Part shown: in pieces, positions 56,306-64,000 of the stretch
Position numbering within the stretch: position 1 is the stretch's first letter
Layout of the letters: each line of letters starts with the position of its first letter
NCBI GenBank assembly: GCA_009809945.1
Contig: WTPW01000492.1
Span: 1 to 64,000, forward strand
Direction of reading: 5' to 3'
Length of the DNA: 64,000 bases
Source: Gigaspora margarita
Taxonomy: Eukaryota; Glomeromycota; Glomeromycetes; Diversisporales; Gigasporaceae
Made by a program: the position numbers and the translations under genes
The notes under the pieces: model-generated
What the model was told of the DNA's origin: nothing
The model's input: only the letters and a program-made list of their open reading frames with translations
Database searches by the model: none

Positions 56306-57785
56306 AATATATTAAGACGTTCGAACTTAAATTTTCGGTTAAAATCAATTTCAAGGACTCGAAAGAGAGGGGAAGGCGGGAAATGAAACGAACATATAAA
56401 ATGAACAAACTATTTTTAAAATAGTAAATCTATTATAACTAGTGATGGGCAACGCGCGGGATCCGCGCGTGATCCCGCGCGGGATTTCTAATATATAATT
56501 ATCTGGCCTGCGTTAGCATGTCAACTGGCTCGAATTAGCAAAACATATGGCCTGCTTTAACATGTGGGATTAGTATTTGATGTACTTACATAAAAATATT
56601 ATGAACGCATTAACTTCTCGTTCCACATATATACGTACGTACAGATATAATGCGCAAACTGTACGTTGAAATAAATTTTTTAAATTGTCATTATTAATAA
56701 AGTGGGAATCTAGACTTTTAATTTCTTGCATAAAATAATACCCCAAGAATATTGTGTACCATAGGGCGAAAATCTCCAATTTCAGTGATTATTTCATATG
56801 AGTGATAAGGTTAAATAAATTCGAGCCAATCATTTATGTGATTTAGATGATTATTGACTATTGGATTAAAAATTATAAGCTCGATTATGAATTTCTTATG
56901 AGTCATTTATTGATTTTTGTATGTTATAACCTAGTTATAAATTTTTGTATGTATGTACAGTACTTAATCGCTATAAATTTTAGTAAATTTATACCTAATT
57001 ATACACCTGATTACTTATAAAATTTTTACGCTTATGATTTGATCGCTTTGTTACCATTATAATTTTTAAATATGTATTTAGATAATAATAATTTAAAAAA
57101 ATTGATAAAATTAAGGCAAATCTGAATTGATGAATTTAATAATTATAAGATTCAAAAGTTTCAAAAGTAGGTAAAGTCTATATAGGCATTTTTATTTGTA
57201 ATCAATGCCGTAAGATTTATAAGAAATAATTATTATTTTAACGAGAAATTACATTCCTCGTGATCATATATACATACATATATGTATATATATTTATTAA
57301 TCGTGAAAAATCCACAGACTCTACTCGATCCCGCGAATCCCGCGCGGGATTTTTAAAAAAATCGGGATTTGCCCATCACTAATTATAACAAATTGGCTTC
57401 AAGGGATTCTAGTTGAGTTGCTAATTAGGTCAGATAAATTGATTCGGTAGGTAACATTACATTCCTCTTACAAAAGAGAGGAGCGAAAAAATAAATAAAT
57501 AAATAAACAAATATAAAATTATATAACGCATTCATCCGACATCGTACGTACAATTTTTACAGCCAAAATTATCTCGATCTAACGATCAGATCTGCATCAT
57601 TTTTAAAGTATCGTATGCAATGATCGCAGATCGTAATTTTGGGTTTACTAATCCCTATCAGCCGAATGCAAATTTGTCTCTCACCGAATAACATTAATCA
57701 TTAATCGGATGGTTTAGAAATTAATGTAAAAAGTACCGATTCGAATAATCGTTATGCATTGTTATTTTCGCAAAAGTCACATGTT
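56306..57785. repeat. Dispersed repeat D2, paralogous to 44428-44840, with hAT insertion
   Basis: AAGACGTTCGAACTTAAATT, AACGAACATATAAAATGAAC, then the hAT-like insertion, then TTGGCTTCAAGGGATTCTAG, CGATCAGATCTGCATCAT and AATTTTGGGTTTACTAATCC as in D1. About 90 bp (57410-57510) is extra here. Confidence 0.75.
56440..57381. mobile_element. hAT-like element with documented empty site
   Basis: TAGTGATGGGCAACGCGCGGG (first 20 bases TAGTGATGGGCAACGCGCGG) to GATTTGCCCATCACTA, flanked by a perfect 8-bp duplication ATTATAAC (56432-56439, 57382-57389). The unoccupied site is in D1 at about 44532-44539. 942 bp. It is an inverted relative of 43175-44412 with the same internal blocks. No transposase. Confidence 0.93.
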
Positions 57786-58047
57786 ATTAATTAATTAAAT
57801 ATTAATTTTCTCAAAACCACAATCAAATGATAAAAAAAAAAGTATAAATACAACCCGATTACGATAAAAAAATTTTGGGGGATCAGATCAGATCATAATG
57901 CACTATACAATACAATACATATAAAAATATATCACGACGATCTTTTCCTTTCTAACTAAAAAGGAAAAGTGGCGGATCACAAGTCACCTTTAAGCCATTA
58001 AAACAACACGCACATGAATAATCTTATATGGGAGTTAAATAGTTCAA
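57786..58047. other. Spacer upstream of locus B
   Basis: AT-rich, with GGATCAGATCAGATCA near 57890. Nothing recognised. Confidence 0.35.
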
Positions 58048-58176
58048 GTAGCACCTATGCATATATTTGTATACGTACTACATGAAACAGCGTTAATAAA
58101 TGTTTGACCAAGTGATTCAATATTTTCAATGAAATTAATCCTTCTCACGTAACGCATAAATTTTTTTGCATCTAAA
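58048..58176 (+). promoter_or_regulatory. Conserved upstream region of Sel1 gene B
   Basis: Counterpart of 11204-11327: CACCTATGCATATATTTGTA, CATGAAACAGCGTTAATAAA and CAATATTTTCAATGAAATTA. Its left edge is the left limit of homology between loci A and B. Confidence 0.5.
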
Positions 58177-58575
58177 ATGTCAAATAATAAAGAAAATAAC
58201 CCACATGATAAAACGATTCAACTCACTAATTCCTTTTATCAACTGGATTTTAATGATGATCAAAAATCGGAAGAAATTTTATGGCTTGGATATCGTTATG
58301 AACATGCAATTGGTGTTGAAAAGGATGAGAATAAAGCATTCATTCATTATCAAAAATCTGCTGAAATGAATAATTCTAATGGAATGTACCAAGTTGGTTA
58401 TTGTTANTATTTAGGAATCGNGGTTGAATTAGATAAACATAAAGCATTTATGTATTATCTAAAATCAGCTGAGGCTGGTAGTTCTATGGGAATTTTTAAA
58501 GTTGCGATTTGTTACAAATACGGAGTTGGTGTGGAAAAGAGCAAAGAAAAATTCCGTGATTGGATTTTAAAGTAA
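58177..58575 (+). CDS. Sel1-repeat protein or Sel1 exon, locus B
   Basis: A 132-residue frame, MSNNKENNPHDKTIQLTNSF then three Sel1 repeats (LGYRYEHAIGVEKDENKA; YQVGYCxYLGIxVELDKHKA; KVAICYKYGVGVEKSKEK), nearly identical to locus A. Sel1 repeats form protein-binding solenoids. The last coding bases ATTTTAAA run into GTAAGTTAT at 58572, a good fungal donor that overlaps the in-frame TAA (58573-58575). Splicing there leaves two bases of a codon. That phase leads without a stop through every triplet of the downstream array and on into the kinase exon. I therefore think this is exon 1 of a Sel1-kinase gene, with the unspliced form giving a short Sel1 protein. Two ambiguous bases at 58407 and 58421. 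Confidence 0.8.
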   Translation: MSNNKENNPHDKTIQLTNSFYQLDFNDDQKSEEILWLGYRYEHAIGVEKDENKAFIHYQKSAEMNNSNGMYQVGYCXYLGIXVELDKHKAFMYYLKSAEAGSSMGIFKVAICYKYGVGVEKSKEKFRDWILK

Positions 58576-58577
58576 GT
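58572..58577 (+). promoter_or_regulatory. Donor splice site at the end of Sel1 exon B
   Basis: AAA|GTAAGT. Position 1 is A in locus A (11723), which breaks the donor there. It sets phase 2 for everything downstream. Confidence 0.6.
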
Positions 58578-58649
58578 TATTTGTTAATTTTTCGTAATTT
58601 ACATTTTAAAATTTAGAATTTTAAATATTTTCTTGAAACGGTTTAATTC

Positions 58650-60122
58650 TTTTAGGGAGTAAGTATAATAAATATAAATTTTATTTCATTGACAAACAAT
58701 ATTCATGGTATTTTTCATTTAATCAATACTCAAAATTCATTAAATTAGTCCGTAAGTATAATAAAAAAAATATGCTATTCAAATTTACAAATATATACTA
58801 CTTACTTACTTTATTTTGTTTATTTTGTTAATTTAGTGAGTGAGTATAAAGAAAATTTATGAACCAATAAGATATAAAGCACAAGAATATTTAGTTTAAT
58901 TTTCGTTTTATTCACGTTAATTTAGTCTGTATGTATAAAGAACATTTATCCGTTATGAACCTAATTATTTAAAATGAGCTATTCAAGTCATGAGTATTTA
59001 CTATTTAATTTCATTTTATTCGCATTAATTTAGTCCGTGAGTATAAAGAACATATTTTAATCCAGCATTTAAAATAAGTTATTATTTAGTTCATATTTAC
59101 AGTAGTTTTAATTTAGAAGGTGTGTATAAAGAATATTTATTAATTTAAGTATTTAAATAAGCTATTCAGATCATGAATACTTATTTTTAACTTCATTTTA
59201 GACCGTGAGTATAAAAAAACTAATTAATCTAATAAGTTTTCATGTTCATGAATATTTATTATTTAAATTTTATTTATTCATGTTGATTTAGTGAGTAAGT
59301 ACAAAGAACATTTTTAGCTATTTAAAGAAAACTTTTCAAGTTCATGAATATTTATCATTAAATTTCATTTTATTAATGTTAATTTAGTTTGTGAGTACAA
59401 AGAACATTTATTATACAAGTATTAAATTAAGCCATTCAAATTCAATAAATATTTACTATTAATTTTATTCACGGCAATTTAGTACGTGAGTATAAAGAAC
59501 TTTTGTTAAATTAAGCATTAAAAAAAAAATTTATAAGTTCATGAATATTTACTATTTAATTTTATTAATATTCATGTTAATTTAGGGGGTAAGTATACAA
59601 AAACATTTCTAAATTTAAGTATTTAAAATAATTTATTCAAGTTCATGAATATTTATTATTTAATCTTATTTATTCACGTTAATTTAGGGAGTGAGTATAA
59701 AGACATTTAATATTAATAATATGAATATTCAAAATAACTATTCAAGTTTATGAAAATTACGTTAATTTAGTGAGTGAGTATAAAGAAAATTATTAAATAT
59801 TAAAAATCAACTATTGAAGTTTATGAATATTTATTATTTAATTTCATTTTATTAACGTTATTTTAGTTAGTAAGTATAAAAACATTATTAATCTAAATAT
59901 TAAAATAAGCTATATATATTTACTACATTTTAGTCTGTGAGTATAAAAAATAATTACTAAATGTTTAAAATAAGCTATGTAAGTTCATTGAATATTTACT
60001 ATTTAATTTAGTGAGTGAGTATAAAAAACATTTATGTATCTAAGTAATTAAAATAAAATTTTCGAATTCATATTAACAATATCGTTTCTATAATTTTATA
60101 CCTGTTAGTCGGTAAGCGTAAA
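58650..60122 (+). repeat. Array B: 17 tandem units with AG-NNN-GTRAGTAT junctions (candidate one-codon exons)
   Basis: The acceptor AG ends at 58655, 58748, 58836, 58925, 59033, 59116, 59201, 59291, 59387, 59482, 59585, 59687, 59770, 59866, 59933, 60011 and 60108. Triplets: GGA, TCC, TGA, TCT, TCC, AAG, ACC, TGA, TTT, TAC, GGG, GGA, TGA, TTA, TCT, TGA, TCG. All 17 have exactly three bases before GT. In the phase set by the Sel1 donor, the codons read K-DPDLPRPDFTGDDYLD with no stop. The next usable acceptor, ATAAAG|A at about 60190, completes a codon and enters the kinase frame (NSNYGKC). Direct: structure and spacing. Inferred: splicing use. Confidence 0.78.
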
Positions 60123-60162
60123 AACTATTTACAATGAAATTAACAATCACATCAATTAATTA

Positions 60163-61544
60163 ATGAAAAATGTAATCGCTGATTATAAAGAAATTCTAAT
60201 TATGGAAAATGTGCACTTTGTAACGAAGACAACACAAATTATGCATGGTGTCAGACATGTGATCCTGACATAACAATTCAAGGATGGACAAGTGGAAATA
60301 AAGATATTGACGATTGCATAAAAAGATTTCAGCTTAGAATTGCCGAATATAAACGTATGATTGAATGGATCCCATTTGATAGATTAGATAATATTAAAAA
60401 AATTGGTGATGGTGGATACGGTTCTGTATTTTCTGCAACTTGGTTGGATGGTATACGAAAAATTAATTTGAATAATAATACACAAACACGCGAACCATCT
60501 AGCATCGTTGCGCTCAAGACCTTATCTGATTCCAAGGAAAATTCGCTTGATTTTTTGAAAGAAGTGAGTTAAATCATCGTTCATTTTACAATTTATTAAA
60601 CTCATACTGAGATAATTCATTTATCAATTTATTAAGTTTGACAGTCATATGAAATGTACATTTGTGAATAGCCAGCTTAAGATATATGGATTGACTCAAA
60701 ACACAGAAACAAAAAAATACTTGATGGTATTTCAATTTGCCAATAATGGGAATCTTCATAAATTTTTAAGAAAGAGTTTTCAAAATCTTACCTGGCAAAT
60801 TAAATTAAACCTACTTAGAAACATTTCATATGATTTGTATAACATTCATATTGCTGGATATATTCATGCAGATTTCACAGCGGTAATATTTTGCAAGACG
60901 AAGACAATTATAAAAATATGCAATCTTATGTTTCAGATCTAGGATTATCTAAAACGGAATACGAAGGTAATTCAGAAGNNTGTATTTATGGAGTCATTCC
61001 TTATGTTGCTCCAGAAGTTTTATCAGGTCAGAAGCTTACAAAAGCTGCAGATATTTATGGTTTTGGANNCATCATGTCAGAAATGTCAACTGGGCAAAGA
61101 CCTTTTGATGGTCGTCCATTTGATTTTNGTCTTTCATTAGATATATGCAGAGGATTGCGTCCTGAATTTGCTCCTGGAACTCCTGATTGCTATATTGAAT
61201 TAGCTAAACAATGCATGGATTCAGATCCACAAAAACGACCTGAAGCTAATGATATCTTTGATAAACTTGTAGAATGGATTGACATCATTATCATAGAGGA
61301 TTCAGATAATGCAAATGAAATTAAAAAGCAATTCTTAGATGCTGATAAAATAATCAAAACATTGCCGATTATCTCACCAAAACATCCAGATCACATGTAC
61401 ACCAGCAAAATAATCAATACACAAATAATATCCAATACAATTAAAGGTACTTATTTTAAAATTACTCTTTTTGTTTATAGAGTTTTTAACCTTTACAGAA
61501 GTAAATTTCACTGGATATATTATATTAGTAACTTTAACAAGTAA
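60163..61544 (+). pseudogene. Protein kinase-like gene, locus B, one frameshift
   Basis: Same family as locus A and in better shape: YGKCALCNED...AWCQTCDP (from 60201), WTSGNKDIDDCI, EWIPFDRLDNI, intact Gly loop GDGGYGSVFSATW and beta-3 Lys in VALKTL. An intron is at 60564-60636. Exon 2 continues MVFQFANNGNLHKFL to GYIHADF. One base is then lost near 60873, inside the catalytic loop (the next frame reads on as the family's HSGNILQDEDN). After the shift come SDLGLSK, VAPEVLSGQ, DIYGFG, RPFDGRPFDF and KRPEANDI, and a tail LPIISPKHPDHMYTSKIINT. HAD replaces HRD as is common in these fungal kinases. The ATG at 60163 is not in frame with YGKC, whereas an acceptor at about 60190 would be. Ambiguous bases near 60979, 61068 and 61129. 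The single indel could be a sequence error. Confidence 0.78.
60564..60636 (+). other. Intron of kinase B
   Basis: GAA|GTGAGTTAAATC to TTTATTAAG|TTTGACAG. 73 bp, same place and length as in locus A. It shows that GTGAGT...AAG introns shorter than the array units are tolerated in this gene. Confidence 0.7.
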
Positions 61545-62233
61545 CCCTATTGATTCTGTTGAAATTTCTACTGGTGAGTACTATATTAATCTGATTTACG
61601 ATTAAATTTATTACTTACTTTATATTGGTATTTAGATGATTAAATTGATTGCTTAACAGTTTTTCAATTTAAATTATTATTATTATTTTAATCTGTATCA
61701 TCTGTTATTTTAAAAATTATCAATGATTAATTGGCACTTATGTAATCGTTCAATTTTATTGGTCGAGGTCAATTATTAATATTAATACATAAAGTTNNTN
61801 NTAAAAGTTATAATTATATATTAAATTAATATTGGCTAATTATAAAATATAAAAAAGTTGAAATTGAGTAATTCTTTTATAAAAAGTTATATTGCAAAAA
61901 TTTAGCAGTCTCATAATTATTGAACAAACAATTATCAGACCAATTTGTAATATACTTAAATTTGAGCTTAAGACAAGGAATTTTTTTTTTGATAATTATT
62001 ACTCCCTTCGGAGACGCTCAGTGGTGTACTTTATTAGAATATCATATTAAGATACAATAATTATATCGCACTAGTTTTATATTTACATATTAATGTCCTT
62101 TGTTACTAAATATTTTAATAGTAACTCTTTTGCTTGGTTGCCTTTATCTTTTTTTGTCCAAGCACCTTAATTTCCTTGTTCAGCCTATTTTTAATGACGA
62201 ATGGTAATATTGGTTCCTGAATAAGGTTACCCC
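61545..62233. other. 3' flank of locus B
   Basis: Homologous to the flank of locus A until about 61981 (TTAAGACAAGGAA), then AT-rich DNA up to the MITE. The downstream motif GGTGAGTACTATATTAA is shared by both loci. Confidence 0.45.
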
Positions 62234-62452
62234 AGGACCCCAGATAATACTAATAAAGCTACGAGTTGAGTTAATAGTAAAATTCCAGACATTTTATCCA
62301 CTTTTTTGGCCCAACCTTTTTTAATTCTGCCCAAAATTAAATTAAAATTTAATTTGACCAGAATTTAGAAAATTTTGGCCAAAAAAATTTTAAAATTTAA
62401 TTAAAACATGTCCTGTTTAGCACTCACTATTTTTAGAATTATCCGGGGTCCT
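62234..62452. mobile_element. hAT-like MITE, AGGACCCCRGATAAT ends
   Basis: AGGACCCCAGATAAT and ATTATCCGGGGTCCT are flanked by a perfect 8-bp duplication GTTACCCC (62226-62233, 62453-62460). 219 bp with mirrored TTTTGGCC / GGCCAAAAAA and AAATTAAATTAAAATTTAAT blocks. Confidence 0.9.
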
Positions 62453-62967
62453 GTTACCCCATCTTGCCTGTGTGTAACAGAACCAGCTTCATAGATTGCA
62501 TTAATGTGCACCCACATTGCAACTTTTCTTACTTGCAAGTTTTGCTGTTCCTTTAAATTCGTTGCGGAAAGAACTTCTTCTATATTTTTTTGGTACCGTA
62601 TCTCTTGGTTCTTTAAAAAAACTATACTAAATTTTCTATACCTGTTTGCTGAGTTTCATTTGATGCAAAATGTTTGATTGTTTGTTATTCTTCCCCGCAC
62701 AAGGACATTCACTGTCTTGTTTACAATGCTTAGTTCTGAAACCCAATGGTAACACCCATNTTGAAAGCACCAGAAAATGTCTTTCCTCCTGTTTGAAATC
62801 CACTGCAAATTTTGCCACTTCCAAAGTTCAAATGTTTCTAATGACGTTTCATAATTAATCAGCTACTGTAAAAAGATTTTTTATCACTATGCCGATCTTT
62901 AACAAATTATAGGGTATGACAAATAATCTAGTTTTTGTAGTAATGTTTATTAGTCATACGATTTTTA

Positions 62968-63203
62968 CAGGTTGTCCCCAAATTTCCGGGTTGGATGCGT
63001 CGGATATAGGTCGGCGTTTAGTCCTACTTGTAGCAGGTTCTATAGCAAAATTATCAGCTGGGCATTTTTTACTTAATGAATGAATATGATTTATTAGTAA
63101 AATTTTTTATGATCTTGGGGCAAAATTGATCAATTCCGATCCAGCCGTCCATGATTCCGATGCACTCCGACGTATCCCAACCCGGAATTTTGGGACTCCC
63201 CTG
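62968..63203. mobile_element. Inverted-repeat element, CAGGNNGTCCCMAAATTCCGGG ends
   Basis: CAGGTTGTCCCCAAATTTCC and GGGTTGGATGCGTCGGA on the left mirror TCCGACGTATCCCAACCC and GGAATTTTGGGACTCCCCTG on the right. 236 bp. The flanks also mirror (AGGGTATGAC / GTCATACCCT), so it sits in an older palindrome; no clean duplication found. Confidence 0.65.
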
Positions 63204-63376
63204 TATGAGTTTTAGTCATACCCTATGATTGGTCATGCCCCAGGTTCAAATCGTCAAAATCGACATAGCGATTAATAGTCAATTTTGCCACCCTAACTTC
63301 ACATGACACTGTTTCACAGCATTTATATCAATATAAATTCCGAATATATATCATTATACTATATTAAATTCTTAAA
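63204..63376 (+). promoter_or_regulatory. Upstream region of the F-box gene
   Basis: After the MITE the DNA changes to an AT-rich leader with ATATCAATATAAATTCCG and TATATTAAATTCTTAAA just before the ATG at 63377. No element is assigned. Confidence 0.3.
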
Positions 63377-64000
63377 ATGATTAAGATACCGAATGAATGC
63401 TTAATCGAAATATTTAATAACCTTCAGGAAGATTATATAACTTTATTTTCATGCCTTCTTGTAAGTCGTCAATGGTGCAGAATTATTGTACCAATATTAT
63501 GGAGCAGACCGACAGATNNTTNGGTGATAAAAGAGTTATNAGAATATNTCTTTTTGCATTAAATNTCGAAGAACAAGCTCTGTTAATTCCCTTTAATATT
63601 ATTCTTCCAAAAAATTNNCNAAAACCATTATTTGAGTATTCTACTTATACCACATCTATTGGTTTTTATTTAACGGAAGGAATTGAAAATTGGCTTATAG
63701 ATGAAGGATATGGTACGGATAATTCTCATTATTCGATTATTATTGATTATGAACGTGTAGATGATGATGATGAGCCTGTAANCGCTGTCAAATGTTCTTT
63801 AATTAAAATGCTTTTACGAACAAGTAAAAAGATTAAATATTTTTCACTCACTAAAACTAATAACAAATTGATATTTGAAAATCTTTATGCAAATACTACT
63901 ATCACTGAATTATCTATTGAAGATATTCATTTTGATCTGCGGAAATAAAAGAATTGATGGAATATATTAGTAAAAATACTATTCTGACTTTCTTAGATCT
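63377..64000 (+). CDS. F-box protein, C-terminus beyond the right edge
   Basis: Starts MIKIPNECLIEIFNNLQEDY, then LFSCLLVSRQWCRIIVPILW: a textbook F-box (L-P-x-E-x-L-x-x-I...W) at residues 4-44, the SCF-ligase adaptor domain hugely expanded in Rhizophagus. Later parts read FNIILPK, FEYSTYTTSIGFYL, VKCSLIKMLLRTSKKIKYFS and TTITELSIEDIHFD, the usual linker and leucine-rich-like C-terminal region. The frame moves near 63520-63530, in a patch with several N, and once more near 63940, where the next frame reads AEIKELMEYISKNTILTFLD to the edge. Since N cluster here, these shifts are probably sequence errors in an otherwise normal gene. Role: substrate adaptor for ubiquitination, substrate unknown. 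Confidence 0.8.

Noticed and set aside
56570-56779. 69-residue minus-strand frame
   Set aside because: Internal to a non-autonomous hAT-like element; not kept in the relatives at 43175 and 54235.

Overview
The window looks like nuclear DNA of an arbuscular-mycorrhizal (Glomeromycotina) fungus, most like Rhizophagus/Glomus. It is very AT-rich. Its few host-type genes are expanded families of these fungi: Sel1-repeat proteins, tyrosine-kinase-like proteins with the YGKC...CDP / EWIPF / VALKTL / HSGN signature, and an F-box protein at the right edge. The rest is repeat-dense intergenic sequence. No rRNA, tRNA, CRISPR or bacterial-type operon was seen.

Layout. 1-378: N-terminus of an unidentified minus-strand protein. 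590-2560: a 190-bp tandem repeat and a compound foldback with CCCAAA/TTTGGG arms. 2926-8260: decayed minus-strand Helitron carrying three hAT-like insertions. 8509-10363: tandem repeats and a nested palindromic element. 11204-14962: locus A (Sel1 exon, micro-exon-like array, kinase). 15917-17674: palindromic GTCTG-rich element with a 541-base gap. 19055-21190: diverged tandem repeat with MITEs. 22030-25500: palindromic array, a long foldback and a 15-bp minisatellite. 26120-27418: hAT-like element. 28500-33643: broken Ngaro-type tyrosine-recombinase retroelement. 33650-37945: nearly featureless AT-rich DNA. 37946-42224: nearly full-length broken Helitron Rep/Pif1 gene (minus). 43175-47507: more MITEs and a small acidic ORF. 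47597-52390: 2,397-bp tandem duplication identical at every called base. 52782-53834: hypothetical family protein with an in-frame TAG. 54235-57785: hAT-like elements, one with its empty site at 44.5 kb. 58048-61981: locus B, paralogue of A. 63377-64000: F-box gene running off the edge.

Main observation. In both paralogous loci the Sel1 exon is joined to the kinase exon by an array of about 90-bp units (13 in A, 17 in B). Each unit carries a 3' splice-site-like TTTAG, exactly three variable bases, then a 5' splice-site-like GTRAGTAT. In locus B the Sel1 exon ends at a good donor. In the phase that donor sets, every triplet reads as a sense codon and the frame runs into the kinase exon. I propose an array of one-codon exons or ratchet splice sites, able to add a variable number of residues between Sel1 and kinase domains without shifting frame. 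RNA data are needed to test it.

Second theme: at least fifteen short non-autonomous elements have matching 8-bp target duplications (hAT-like), in several terminal-sequence families. Several sit inside other elements, and three have an empty site in a paralogous copy.
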